DNA from: Thermus sp. CCB_US3_UF1
GTDB taxonomy: Bacteria; Deinococcota; Deinococci; Deinococcales; Thermaceae
Length of the DNA stretch: 64,000 nt
Direction of reading: 5' to 3'
Assembly (NCBI RefSeq): GCF_000236585.1
Contig: NC_017278.1
Coordinates: 1,984,001-2,048,000 of the forward strand
Below are positions 1-7,254 of this stretch, one piece after another. The notes beneath the pieces were generated by a model that saw nothing but the letters and a program-made list of their open reading frames with translations, did no database searches and was not told where the DNA came from. Within the stretch, counting starts at the first letter, position 1; each line of letters starts with the position of its first letter. The position numbers were made by a program, and so were the translations under genes.

Positions 1-621
1 ATCCACCAGGGTCACCTCCCCGGCCCACACCTCCCCCAGGCCCCGCAGGAGGCGCAAGGCGGTGTTTTCCCGCAGGCCCAGGCCCACCAGGTCGGGGTTG
101 TCCGCCACCAGGCGGGATAGGGCCAAAAAACGCCCCCGCTCCTCCACCCTGGGCAGCAGGGCCAGGCCCCGCAGGAGGGCCAGGCCCAGGGCGGCCCGCA
201 CCTCCCCCTCTAGGGGGTAGAAGGCGGCCTCGCCCAAAAGCCCGGCGGCCTCCCCCAGGGCCACCACCCCGCCCCCTTGGCGGTGCACCTCCAAAAGGGC
301 CTGGAGGACCAGGCTTCCCCGGATGAGATCCAGAAACTCCGGCAGGCCCTCGGCGGCCAGGAGGACCAGAGGGCTTGCCGCCACGGACCGGGCCACCTCG
401 GGGTCAAAGGCCTCCTCCCGCCGCCTGAGGTAAAGGAGCCGCCCCTGGCGCAGCCCCAGGCTCCGGTAGGCAAGCCGCCAGGCCTCGGCCAGGTCCCGCA
501 AGGGGTAGGGCACCAGGAAAAGGGCCTGCCCCCTTGCCTCCTCCAGGAGGCGGGCCTCCACCGGGCGCAAAGCCCCCCGCAAGGGGTCTGCGGTGAGCAG
601 AGCGAAAAACCCCTGACGCAT
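1..621 (-). CDS. Cyanophycinase-like (peptidase S51 fold) protein, degenerate; C-terminus beyond window edge
   Basis: At least 207 codons are present; the reading frame runs off the left edge without a stop. The start is the ATG at 619-621, preceded by a good ribosome-binding site (GGAGGCAGGGT). The order of segments resembles cyanophycinase/peptidase E. A glycine-rich stretch (GGGVVALGEAAGL, about residues 117-129) sits where active enzymes have GTSAGA. It is followed by a GLALLP segment, an RGRF segment and a GLGLRENTAL segment that match the family's GLGLL, RGR and GIGIDE-TAL blocks. The nucleophile serine is replaced by alanine and the usual histidine before the RGR block is missing, so hydrolysis of beta-aspartyl-arginine polymer is unlikely. 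A binding or regulatory role is possible. No cyanophycin synthetase gene is in the window. The family call rests on remembered motifs only. Confidence 0.55.
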   Translation of the reverse strand, partial: MRQGFFALLTADPLRGALRPVEARLLEEARGQALFLVPYPLRDLAEAWRLAYRSLGLRQGRLLYLRRREEAFDPEVARSVAASPLVLLAAEGLPEFLDLIRGSLVLQALLEVHRQGGGVVALGEAAGLLGEAAFYPLEGEVRAALGLALLRGLALLPRVEERGRFLALSRLVADNPDLVGLGLRENTALRLLRGLGEVWAGEVTLVD

Positions 622-658
622 ACCCTGCCTCCTATACCTCTAGGGTAGCGCCCTCCTC

Positions 659-687
659 ATGAAAGGGAAAGGGCGGTGTGGTAGACT
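659..687 (+). promoter_or_regulatory. Promoter of tetR-carD (leaderless)
   Basis: A -35-like ATGAAA (659-664), a 17-bp spacer and a -10 TAGACT (682-687) are followed after 7 nt by a GTG (695). This geometry implies a leaderless transcript starting at that GTG, and it places the upstream in-frame ATG (659) inside the -35 element. Confidence 0.5.
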
Positions 688-694
688 TGGGGAC

Positions 695-1264
695 GTGGCC
701 GCGACGGTATCCCCCCCGGGGGCGCTTGCCAAGGACAAAAAGCGGGCCATCCTCCAGGCCACCTTGGCGGTCCTTCGGGAGCGGGGGCTTTCCGGGCTGA
801 AGATGGAGGAGGTGGCCCGGAGGGCCGAGGTGGGCAAGGGCACCATCTACCTCTATTTCCGCGACAAGCGGGACCTCCTGAAGGCCCTGGTGGAGGAGCG
901 CACCAGGGATTTCTACCAGGAAGTGGAGGAGGTGGTGCGCCTGCGGGCGCCCTTTTTTGTGCGCCTCGAGGCCCTTTTACAAAAGCGCCTGGCCTGGGTG
1001 GAGGAGTGGCGGGGCCTCTGGGCGGCGGTAGCCCGGGAAGCGGTGGAGGACCCCACCCCCTGGCTCAAAGGGCTCCACCAACGCTACCTGGACCTGCTGG
1101 AGGAGTTGGTGCAAAGCGGCCAAAAGGAAGGCGCCGTGCGGCCTGAGCTTTCCCCCAAGGCCACCGCCGCGGTGATCGCGGCCTTAGGGTGTAGCCCCTT
1201 GCTGGAGGTGGAAGCCTACGTGGAGCACCTCCTCTTGGTGCTCCGGAAAGGAGTCTCGCCGTGA
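695..1264 (+). CDS. TetR-family transcriptional regulator
   Basis: This is a 189-residue protein if it starts at GTG 695; an in-frame ATG at 659 lies in the predicted -35 and is not favoured. The N-terminal half carries a TetR DNA-binding domain: a KKRAILQATLAVLRERG helix, then GLKMEEVARRAEVGKGTIYLYFRDKRDLL, the typical TetR helix-turn-helix with the YLYF-K signature. The C-terminal half is an alpha-helical ligand/dimer domain with no recognisable ligand. The stop overlaps the start of carD, so the two are translationally coupled. The ligand and target genes cannot be told from sequence. It may regulate the divergent cyanophycinase-like gene or its own operon. Confidence 0.85.
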   Translation: MAATVSPPGALAKDKKRAILQATLAVLRERGLSGLKMEEVARRAEVGKGTIYLYFRDKRDLLKALVEERTRDFYQEVEEVVRLRAPFFVRLEALLQKRLAWVEEWRGLWAAVAREAVEDPTPWLKGLHQRYLDLLEELVQSGQKEGAVRPELSPKATAAVIAALGCSPLLEVEAYVEHLLLVLRKGVSP

Positions 1265-1755
1265 AAGAGTTCCGTCCCGGCGATAAGGTGGTCCTGCCCC
1301 CTTATGGGGTTGGCGTGGTGGCGGGCATAGCCCAGCGAAGCGTGAGCGGGATCAACCGGGCCTACTACCAGGTGGACTTTCCCGGTTCCCGTTCCAAGGC
1401 CTACGTACCCGTGGAGGCCCCCCAAAGCGTGGGGATGCGGCGGGCCCTCTCCCCGGAGGAGGTCCCGGTCATCCTGGACCTCCTGAAAAACGGCCGCATG
1501 CCCCTGCCCAAGCAGTGGGCCGCCCGGCACCGCAAGACCAGCGAGATCCTGGCGGACGGAAACCCTTACCGCATCGCCCAGATGGCGGGGCAGCTCCGGG
1601 CCTGGGAGCTGGAGCGGGGCCTGCCCGACCTGGACCGGCAGGCCCTGCGCCGGGCCATCCACCTCCTGGCCGAGGAGGTGTCCCAGACCTTGGAGGTGAC
1701 CTTCCAGGAGGCCAAGCGCCTCTTTGAGGAAGCCTGGGGCGAGGAACTCAACTGA
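1261..1755 (+). CDS. carD: CarD/CdnL-family RNA polymerase-binding transcription factor
   Basis: This 164-residue protein is the usual length for Thermus CarD. The N-terminal RNAP-interaction domain begins with FRPGDKVVLPPYGVGVVAGIAQRSVSG, the Tudor-like fold that binds the RNAP beta subunit. The basic helical C-terminal domain (about residues 70-164) contacts DNA near the upstream edge of the -10 element. CarD stabilises the open promoter complex, which suits a genome whose promoters often have weak -35 elements. The GTG start (1261) has AAAGGAG 7 nt upstream and overlaps the tetR stop (GTGA). Co-transcription with a TetR regulator is worth noting, because CarD is usually treated as a global factor. 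Confidence 0.92.
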   Translation: MKEFRPGDKVVLPPYGVGVVAGIAQRSVSGINRAYYQVDFPGSRSKAYVPVEAPQSVGMRRALSPEEVPVILDLLKNGRMPLPKQWAARHRKTSEILADGNPYRIAQMAGQLRAWELERGLPDLDRQALRRAIHLLAEEVSQTLEVTFQEAKRLFEEAWGEELN

Positions 1756-1776
1756 GGCCCAAAGCCCTGGGGCCTC
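1754..1776. terminator. Weak hairpin between convergent carD and the tenA-like gene
   Basis: A 7-bp stem GAGGCCC/GGGCCTC with a 9-nt loop fills the short convergent gap. Neither side has a T run, so terminator function is uncertain. Confidence 0.35.
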
Positions 1777-2346
1777 CTAGAGGAGGAGGCTCCAGGCCTT
1801 TTTTTCCATCTCCAGGATCCGGCCCAGGTAGGCCCGGAGGAGCCCTTCGTCCAGCCGGGCCACCTGCCCCAAGGCCATGACCTCCAGGTCAAAGAGGACC
1901 GCCTGGAACTCGGGGGCCGACCAGTGCTCGGCAAGCTCCTGCCAGGGCCCCTCCCCGGCCACGTGGGCGTTCCAGGCCTCGAGGAAAAGCCGGTTCAAAA
2001 AGTAGAAGAGGACCAGGCGGTAGGGGTAGGCCAGGCCCTCCATCTCCCCCAGGAGGGCCACGTACTCCTCCCGCACCGGGTGGGCGGGGGCCTGGGGATC
2101 CGCCCCGTGGGCCAGAAGCCAGTCCAGCTCCTCCACCGTGGCCATGAGGGCCTGGACCAGGGGGGCCCGGTGGGGCTGGGGGGCCTCCCGCAACAGGCCC
2201 ACCTGGTAGCGGTAAAGGGCCTCCACGAAGGGGTAGTCCTGCTGGAGCCAGAAGCGAAAGCGCTCCCTATCCCAGCGGATGGGGAGGCGCTTCACCTCCT
2301 CCAACAGCCCGGGGCAGCAAGCGAAGAGGTCTTCAAGGGAGCGCAT
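1777..2346 (-). CDS. TenA/thiaminase II-like (heme-oxygenase fold) protein
   Basis: This is a 189-residue all-helical protein. The segment FRFWLQQDYPFVEALYRYQ (about residues 31-49) resembles the TenA substrate-pocket motif with its Asp and Tyr, and the C-terminal EMEKKAW segment resembles the conserved Glu-containing helix. TenA proteins hydrolyse aminopyrimidines in thiamin salvage. The only cysteines lie near the N-terminus (CC, residues 10-11), so the catalytic mid-protein Cys of TenA_C enzymes is absent. This could be a TenA_E-type enzyme or a different activity. The start is ATG 2344-2346, inside ispE (14-bp overlap), and it is the last gene of ispD-ispE-tenA-like. The link between isoprenoid and thiamin metabolism (thiamin-dependent Dxs) is suggestive only. 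Confidence 0.6.
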   Translation of the reverse strand: MRSLEDLFACCPGLLEEVKRLPIRWDRERFRFWLQQDYPFVEALYRYQVGLLREAPQPHRAPLVQALMATVEELDWLLAHGADPQAPAHPVREEYVALLGEMEGLAYPYRLVLFYFLNRLFLEAWNAHVAGEGPWQELAEHWSAPEFQAVLFDLEVMALGQVARLDEGLLRAYLGRILEMEKKAWSLLL

Positions 2347-3151
2347 GGCCACCCCCCAGGATACCCCAGCGGGCGTACCCCTGAAGCCTGAGGGTGGCCA
2401 CGGCCTTCCTGGCGTGCTCCTCCCCCTCGGCCAGGCCAAAGAAGGCGCTGCCCGAACCCGACATCAACACCCCCTTAAGGCCCAGGGCCCGGAGGCGGGC
2501 CTTCACCCCCCGGAGCTCGGGGTGGAGGCGGAAGGCCGGGCCCTCCAGGGCGTTCCAGTAGGGGGGCTCCTCTCCTTGGGCTAGGGCGCGGAGGATCTCG
2601 GCCACGGGAAGCTCGGGGCCGAAATCGTGGGGCTTCACCTCCCCATAGACCCGGGGCGTGGCCAGGCGCAGACCCGGGGCGAAGACCACCACGGGCAAGG
2701 GGGGCAGGGCGAGGGGCCTTAGCCTTTCCCCCACCCCCCGGGCCTCCGCCCCGCCCCCCATCAGGAAAAAGGGCACATCCGCCCCCAAGGAAAGGGCCAG
2801 GGCGCCCAGGTCCACTTCCGCCGGGTAGAGCTCCTTAAGGGCCAGGAGCACCTGGGCCGCGTCCGAGCTCCCCCCGCCCAGGCCCGCCCCCTCGGGCAGG
2901 GCCTTTTCCAAGACGATGCGCACCCCCCCGGGCCACCCCGCCCTTTCCAGGTAAGCCTCCGCCGCCCGGTAGGCCAGGTTCCTGCGCCCGTAGCGCCCGC
3001 GGAACTCTATCCCTTCGGGGAGGGGTTCCAGATAGAGGCGGTCGCCAAAGGAAAGGGCGGCGAAAAGGGTGTGGAGCTCGTGGTAGCCGTCGGGCCTCCG
3101 GCCCAGGAGGGAGAGGCCCAGGTTGATCTTGGCCACCGCTACCCGTTCCAT
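2333..3151 (-). CDS. ispE: 4-diphosphocytidyl-2-C-methyl-D-erythritol kinase
   Basis: This 272-residue GHMP kinase phosphorylates CDP-methylerythritol at the 2-OH using ATP in the MEP pathway to isoprenoids. Visible motifs are the N-terminal AKINLGLSLLGRRPDGYHEL (substrate-binding motif 1), the ATP-binding PEGAGLGGGSSDAA loop (about residues 86-99) and the C-terminal MSGSGSAFFGL motif 3. The ATG at 3149-3151 overlaps the ispD stop by 13 bp, and its own stop overlaps the tenA-like start. The tight overlaps imply one mRNA with coupled translation. Confidence 0.96.
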   Translation of the reverse strand: MERVAVAKINLGLSLLGRRPDGYHELHTLFAALSFGDRLYLEPLPEGIEFRGRYGRRNLAYRAAEAYLERAGWPGGVRIVLEKALPEGAGLGGGSSDAAQVLLALKELYPAEVDLGALALSLGADVPFFLMGGGAEARGVGERLRPLALPPLPVVVFAPGLRLATPRVYGEVKPHDFGPELPVAEILRALAQGEEPPYWNALEGPAFRLHPELRGVKARLRALGLKGVLMSGSGSAFFGLAEGEEHARKAVATLRLQGYARWGILGGGHALP

Positions 3152-3780
3152 GTCCGCGCCAGGGCCTCCGCCAGGGGCAGATCTTCGGGATAGGTGATCT
3201 TGAAGGCCGTCCTCTCCCCCGCCACCAGGGCCACGGGGTAGCCCAGGGCCCGCACCAGCTGGGCGTCGTCGGTGGCGGCGATCCCCCGCTGACGGGCGTA
3301 GGCGTGGGCCTCCCGCAGGAGGGCGGTGAAGAACCCCTGGGGGGTCTGGACCAGGCGCAGGGCCTCCCGGGGCACCACCTCCCCGTAGGCCTCCCCCTCA
3401 GGGCGGATCAGGGTGTCGGGGAGGGGCAGGACGGGCACCGCCGCCCCCGTGGCCTGGGCGGCGGCCAGCACCCGTTCCACCAGGCCCCGGCTCACGAAGG
3501 GACGGGCCACGTCGTGCACCAGGACTAGGGGGAGGCTTGCCGCCTCCAGGAGGCGGGCCACGGACTCCTGCCTGGTCTTTCCCCCCTCCAGGAAGACCGC
3601 CCGCAGGCCCCGGGGGGGCTTAAGGCCCGGGGGCAGGGCCACCAGGACCTCCGCCGCCCCCTGGAAAGGGGAAAGGGCCCATTCCAAAAGGGTTCTCCCC
3701 CCCACCCGTAGGAAGGCCTTGGGCCCAAGGCCAAGCCGCTCCCCGTTCCCGGCAGCGGGGATGAGGACGGAAACCTCCAC
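3139..3780 (-). CDS. ispD: 2-C-methyl-D-erythritol 4-phosphate cytidylyltransferase
   Basis: This 213-residue enzyme transfers CMP from CTP to methylerythritol 4-phosphate. It carries the nucleotidyltransferase motif [19 protein letters not shown] near the N-terminus, [10 protein letters not shown] (metal/CTP site) and the ATDDAQLV segment. I choose GTG 3778-3780 (protein starting VEVSVLI), because a -10-like TACCAT (3788-3793) lies exactly 7 nt upstream, making a leaderless mRNA. An ATG at 3787-3789 would overlap that -10. It is the first gene of ispD-ispE-tenA-like, transcribed divergently from uppP across only 24 bp. Confidence 0.95.
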   Translation of the reverse strand: MEVSVLIPAAGNGERLGLGPKAFLRVGGRTLLEWALSPFQGAAEVLVALPPGLKPPRGLRAVFLEGGKTRQESVARLLEAASLPLVLVHDVARPFVSRGLVERVLAAAQATGAAVPVLPLPDTLIRPEGEAYGEVVPREALRLVQTPQGFFTALLREAHAYARQRGIAATDDAQLVRALGYPVALVAGERTAFKITYPEDLPLAEALARTWNG

Positions 3781-3787
3781 GCCCCCC

Positions 3788-3797
3788 ATGGTAGCAT
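3788..3797. promoter_or_regulatory. Overlapping divergent -10 elements for ispD and uppP
   Basis: The leftward -10 TACCAT (3793-3788) and the rightward -10 TAGCAT (3792-3797) overlap by 2 bp. Each is followed after 7 nt by a GTG (3780 leftward, 3805 rightward), so both mRNAs are predicted to be leaderless. Any -35 elements must lie inside the opposite coding region. Confidence 0.5.
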
Positions 3798-3804
3798 GGG
3801 CCGC

Positions 3805-4581
3805 GTGAGCGCTTGGGAAGCCCTTCTCCTGGGGTTCGTGGAGGGCCTTACGGAGTTCCTGCCCGTCTCCTCCACGGGCCACCTGACCCTCCTCTTCCAC
3901 CTTCTCGGCCTGCCGGTGGAAAGCGATGACTTTTTGAAAACCTTTCTCATCGCCATCCAGCTGGGGGCCATCCTGGCCGTCCTGCTCCTCTATGGGCGGC
4001 GCTTTGCCGTGGACCGGGCCCTTTGGCTGCGCCTCGGGGTGGCCTTTTTGCCCACGGCGGCCATGGGCTTCCTCCTCTACCCCTTCATCAAGGGGGTGGT
4101 CCTGGGCCAGGACGGGATCGTGGTCTTCTTCCTCTTTTTCGTGGGCCTGGCCCTCCTCTTCGCCGACCGCCTGGCGGAAAGGGCCCGCTACGGGGACGTA
4201 TTGGAGCTTCCCCTGGCCCGGGTGGCCTGGATCGGGTTCTTCCAGGGCCTGGCCGCCCTTTTCCCCGGCACGAGCCGGAGCGGGGCCACCATCCTGGGGG
4301 GGCTCCTTTTGGGCCTGAAGCGCCGGGCGGCGGCGGAGTTCAGCTTCCTCCTTGCCCTGCCCACCATGCTGGCCGCCGTGGGGTACGACCTCCTGAAAAG
4401 CGCCCCCAGCATCCCCCCCGGGGGATGGAGCCTCCTCCTTCTGGGCTTTGCCTCCGCCCTCCTCACCGCCCTCCTCACGGTGCGGGGCATGCTCTTCCTG
4501 GTGGAGCGCTTGGGCTTCCGGCCCTTCGCCTACTACCGCATGGCCCTGGCCCTGGCCTACGCCTACTTCTTCCTACGCTAG
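3805..4581 (+). CDS. uppP: Undecaprenyl-diphosphate phosphatase
   Basis: This 258-residue polytopic membrane enzyme (BacA/UppP family) recycles undecaprenyl diphosphate to the monophosphate lipid carrier for peptidoglycan and other envelope polymers. Signature motif 1 [14 protein letters not shown] occupies residues 13-26 and motif 2 PGTSRSGAT lies in the middle; both supply active-site residues at the periplasmic face. About seven to eight hydrophobic segments are visible. Start GTG 3805 is preferred to ATG 3796, which overlaps the -10 TAGCAT. Sharing a divergent promoter region with ispD makes biological sense, because ispD feeds synthesis of the same polyprenyl lipid. Confidence 0.95.
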   Translation: MSAWEALLLGFVEGLTEFLPVSSTGHLTLLFHLLGLPVESDDFLKTFLIAIQLGAILAVLLLYGRRFAVDRALWLRLGVAFLPTAAMGFLLYPFIKGVVLGQDGIVVFFLFFVGLALLFADRLAERARYGDVLELPLARVAWIGFFQGLAALFPGTSRSGATILGGLLLGLKRRAAAEFSFLLALPTMLAAVGYDLLKSAPSIPPGGWSLLLLGFASALLTALLTVRGMLFLVERLGFRPFAYYRMALALAYAYFFLR

Positions 4582-5634
4582 GGCCAAGACCCGGTCCAAG
4601 GCCTCCAGGAAACGCCGGTAGGGCTCCTTGCGGGCCGCCTCCCCCATGAGGCCAAGGCGCAGGACCTGGCCCCGGGTGGGGCCGATCCCCCCGGCCACCG
4701 CCACCCCCTCGGCGTAGAGGGCCTTCACCAGGCGGTCCGCCTCCACCCCCTCAGGGGGGCGGACCACCAGGACGGTGGGCAGGGGGCTTTCCTTGGGGAA
4801 GGGGCGGAACCCCCGCTCCCCGAGCTCAGCCAAAAGCCAGGCGTAGACCTCCCGCGCCCTCCGCTCCCGGGCCTCCAGCCCCTCCTCCAGGGCCAGGTCC
4901 AAGGCCTCGAGGAGGGCGTAGTGCAGGAGGACCGGGGTGGTGTGGTGGTACCCGCCCCACTCCCAATGCTCGGCCACCCGGGCCAGGTCCAGGTACCAGC
5001 CCCGCCTTCCCGTAAAGGCCGCCCGGGCCTCGGGGGCCAGGGCAATGGGGGCTAGCCCTGGGGGAGCGGAAAGGCATTTCTGGCTCCCGGTGAAGGCGTA
5101 GGCCACCCCCATCCGCCGCATGGAGAAGGGGAGCATGCCCAAGGTGGTGACCGCATCCAAAAAGAACAGGGCCCCGGCCTCCTGGGCCAGGGCCCCGATG
5201 GCCTCCGCCGGGTTCAGCACCCCGGTGGAGGTCTCCCCGTGGACCAGGGCCACCATGCGGTAGCGTCGTCGCCGAAGGGCCTGGGCCACCCTCTCCGGGT
5301 CCACGGCCTCCCCCGGGGGGAAGTCCAGCACCGTGGGCTCGAGGCCATGGAGGGCGGCCATCTCCGCCACCCGGGCGGAGAAGGCCCCGTTCACCAGGAC
5401 CAGGACCGGCCCTCGGTCCAGGTTGGCCAGCCCCGCCTCCATCCCTAAGCTGCCCGAGCCGGCCAAGGCCGCCACCAAGGCCCCTTCCCCGGGGTCAAAG
5501 AGCCGCCAAAGCCGCTCCTGGATGGCGCGGTTCAGGGCCAGGACCTCGGGGTCCAGGTGCCCCCGCATGGGGCGCAACAGGGCCTTTTGCACGCGTTCGG
5601 GGATGGGGGTGGGTCCAGGGGTGAGAAGCAGCAT
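4573..5634 (-). CDS. Class V aminotransferase (serine-pyruvate / alanine-glyoxylate type)
   Basis: This 353-residue fold-type I PLP enzyme has Asp160 in FFLDAVTT, which contacts the pyridine nitrogen, and Lys186 in [15 protein letters not shown], which forms the Schiff base. The N-terminal [12 protein letters not shown] and the [11 protein letters not shown] stretch are typical of the serine-pyruvate/alanine-glyoxylate group. Related proteins also serve as phosphoserine or phosphonate aminotransferases, so the exact substrate is open. The ATG at 5632-5634 has AGGAGG upstream. A leader of roughly 98 nt precedes it, with a very stable hairpin. The 3' end overlaps convergent uppP by 9 bp. Confidence 0.85.
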   Translation of the reverse strand: MLLLTPGPTPIPERVQKALLRPMRGHLDPEVLALNRAIQERLWRLFDPGEGALVAALAGSGSLGMEAGLANLDRGPVLVLVNGAFSARVAEMAALHGLEPTVLDFPPGEAVDPERVAQALRRRRYRMVALVHGETSTGVLNPAEAIGALAQEAGALFFLDAVTTLGMLPFSMRRMGVAYAFTGSQKCLSAPPGLAPIALAPEARAAFTGRRGWYLDLARVAEHWEWGGYHHTTPVLLHYALLEALDLALEEGLEARERRAREVYAWLLAELGERGFRPFPKESPLPTVLVVRPPEGVEADRLVKALYAEGVAVAGGIGPTRGQVLRLGLMGEAARKEPYRRFLEALDRVLALA

Positions 5635-5733
5635 GGGTGCCTCCTAGAGAAGGAGAGGCCCCCGCGGCCAAGCCGGGGGGGCCCTTCCCGAAGGAAGGGG
5701 CCCCCTACCGGATAGCTCGCAGGAGCCTCATTG
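5635..5733 (-). promoter_or_regulatory. Structured 5' leader of the class V aminotransferase gene
   Basis: The predicted transcript leader contains a 12-bp stem with one bulged base capped by a cUUCGg tetraloop (arms 5677-5688 and 5693-5705). A downstream GGGGGCC in the RNA (5657-5663) could instead pair with the hairpin's 3' arm (GGCCCCC), giving two exclusive folds just before the ribosome-binding site. No known riboswitch class was recognised, and no T run follows the stem. Confidence 0.4.
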
Positions 5734-5739
5734 GCGCCC

Positions 5740-5771
5740 ACTTTAGCCCAAAGCCCCTTCCCTTGTAAAGT
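5740..5771. promoter_or_regulatory. Nested divergent promoters of the aminotransferase gene and dnaJ
   Basis: The leftward promoter has -35 TTTACA (5769-5764), an 18-bp spacer and -10 TAAAGT (5745-5740). The rightward promoter has -35-like TTTAGC (5742-5747), an 18-bp spacer and -10 TAAAGT (5766-5771). Each -35 overlaps the other promoter's -10. The outer ends form an inverted repeat CACTTTA-N20-TAAAGTG. Confidence 0.55.
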
Positions 5772-5780
5772 GCTAGCTGG

Positions 5781-6830
5781 ATGAAGGACTACTACGCCAT
5801 CCTGGGGGTGAGCCGCGAGGCCACCCAGGAGGAGATCAAGCGGGCCTACCGCAAGCTGGCCCTCCAGTACCACCCCGACCGCAACCCCGGGGACAAGGCC
5901 GCCGAGGAGCGCTTCAAGGAGATCAACGAGGCCTACGCCGTCCTCTCCGACCCGGAGAAGCGGGCCCAGTACGACCGGGGGCTTCTGGGTAGCCCCGAGT
6001 TCCGCACCGAGGACCTCTTTGACCTCTTCGCCCAGGTCTTCGGCTTCCGTTCCCCGAGGACCGCCCCCCGGGGGGAGGACCTGGAGGTGGCGGTGGAGGT
6101 GGAGCTCCAGGACCTCCTCCGCGGCAAGGAGGCCGAGGTGGCCTACGCCCGCCTGGTACCCTGCGAGGCCTGCGGGGGCCAGGGGGGGAAACGGGTGGCC
6201 TGCCCCACCTGCGGGGGCCGGGGGGTGGTGGAGAGCTACCGCCAGGGCCTTTTCGGTGCCTTCGTAAGCCGCTCCGCTTGCCCCCACTGCCGGGGCCAGG
6301 GCCACCTCCTGGCCGAGGCCTGCCCGGCCTGTGGGGGCCGGGGCCGGGTGTCCCGGGAGGAGCGGCTTACGGTGCGCATCCCCCCGGGGATGGACGAAAA
6401 CCACCTACTGCGGGTACCGGGCTACGGCAACCTGGGCCCCGGGGGGCCTGGGAACCTCTACGTCCGGCTCCGGGTCCAACCCCATCCCCAGCTGGAACGC
6501 CAGGGGGCGGACCTGGTCTACCGCCTCCGGGTGGGCCTGGCCCAGGCCGCCCTGGGGACCCGGGTGGAGGTGCCCGGCCTGGAGGGCCCCCTGCCCCTGG
6601 ACCTCCCCCCAGGAACCGGGCACGGGGAGGTGTTTGAGCTGCCCGGGGAGGGGCTGCCCCTCCCTGGGGGTCGGGGGCGGGGGGCGTTGCGGGTGGTGGT
6701 GGAGCTAGAGGTGCCCAAGCGGCTTTCCCCAAAGGCGCGGGAGCTCCTTAGGGCCTATGCCGCGGAGGTGGGGGAGGAGGTGGCCCCTGAAGGGCTTTGG
6801 GAAAAGCTCAAGGGGTTCTTCCGCCGCTAG
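5781..6830 (+). CDS. dnaJ: DnaJ co-chaperone with zinc-finger domain
   Basis: This 349-residue Hsp40 stimulates DnaK ATPase and delivers unfolded clients. The J domain is residues 1-66 with HPD at 31-33. The zinc domain has four CxxCxGxG repeats starting at residues 128, 141, 167 and 181. The C-terminal beta-sandwich domains follow. The linker between the J and zinc domains is short and not strongly Gly/Phe-rich. Thermus has a separate DnaJ without zinc finger in its dnaK operon; this standalone gene looks like the second, zinc-containing type. There is no SD; the -10 TAAAGT (5766-5771) lies 9 nt before ATG 5781, so the leader is absent or very short. Confidence 0.95.
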   Translation: MKDYYAILGVSREATQEEIKRAYRKLALQYHPDRNPGDKAAEERFKEINEAYAVLSDPEKRAQYDRGLLGSPEFRTEDLFDLFAQVFGFRSPRTAPRGEDLEVAVEVELQDLLRGKEAEVAYARLVPCEACGGQGGKRVACPTCGGRGVVESYRQGLFGAFVSRSACPHCRGQGHLLAEACPACGGRGRVSREERLTVRIPPGMDENHLLRVPGYGNLGPGGPGNLYVRLRVQPHPQLERQGADLVYRLRVGLAQAALGTRVEVPGLEGPLPLDLPPGTGHGEVFELPGEGLPLPGGRGRGALRVVVELEVPKRLSPKARELLRAYAAEVGEEVAPEGLWEKLKGFFRR

Positions 6831-6842
6831 GCCCTTCCGTGG

Positions 6843-6945
6843 TATAGTGGGGTATTCCGGGTCGCTTCAGGGTGGCCCCTTGGGTCTAAAGCAACCCCTA
6901 AGTCCCCGGATACGGGCCCCTTGGGCCCGGAAGCGAAGGAGCGGT
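6843..6945 (+). promoter_or_regulatory. Promoter and long leader of the cold-shock gene
   Basis: The -10 TATAGT (6843-6848) is clear; the -35 is weak. The roughly 90-nt leader is exceptional in this window. A 7-bp hairpin CGGGCCC/GGGCCCG (6913-6919/6923-6929) is exclusive with the long-range pairing TTCCGGG/CCCGGAA (6855-6861/6926-6932). CGCTTC (6863-6868) can pair with GAAGCG (6930-6935). The site GAAGGAG lies just before the ATG. Confidence 0.55.
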
Positions 6946-7167
6946 ATGCAGAAGGGTCGGGTCAAGTGGTTCAACGCGGAGAAGGGCTACGGCTTCATTG
7001 AGCGCGAGGGGGACACGGATGTGTTCGTCCACTTCAGCGCCATCAACGCCAAGGGGTTCCGCACCCTGAACGAAGGCGATATCGTCACCTTTGACGTGGA
7101 GCCGGGCAAGAACGGCAAGGGCCCCCAGGCGGTGAACGTCACCGTGGTGGAGCCGGCCCGTAGGTAA
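6946..7167 (+). CDS. Cold-shock protein (CspA family)
   Basis: This 73-residue single cold-shock domain binds single-stranded RNA/DNA through RNP1 (KGYGFIE, about residues 14-20) and RNP2 (VFVHF, about 28-32). It probably acts as an RNA chaperone. The ATG (6946) has GAAGGAGCGGT upstream. It is transcribed alone, between a TATAGT promoter and a perfect 13-bp terminator. The long leader suggests post-transcriptional control, as in other bacterial csp genes. Confidence 0.96.
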   Translation: MQKGRVKWFNAEKGYGFIEREGDTDVFVHFSAINAKGFRTLNEGDIVTFDVEPGKNGKGPQAVNVTVVEPARR

Positions 7168-7177
7168 AGGCCCCAAA

Positions 7178-7216
7178 CCCTGCCCCGGGGTTAGGCCCCG
7201 GGGCAGGGTCTTTCTT
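7178..7216 (+). terminator. Intrinsic terminator of the cold-shock gene
   Basis: A perfect 13-bp stem CCCTGCCCCGGGG / CCCCGGGGCAGGG with a TTAGG loop is followed by TCTTTCTT. Confidence 0.93.
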
Positions 7217-7254
7217 CACCCCTTTCTCAGCTGGCCAAGGGTAGCATGGGGGGG

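Noticed and set aside
3796-3804. ATG 3796 as uppP start
   Set aside because: This ATG lies inside the predicted -10 (TAGCAT) and the protein matches the family from GTG 3805.
5635-5733. Glycine or SAM riboswitch before the aminotransferase gene
   Set aside because: No consensus core of those aptamers could be found in the leader; only generic hairpins are seen.
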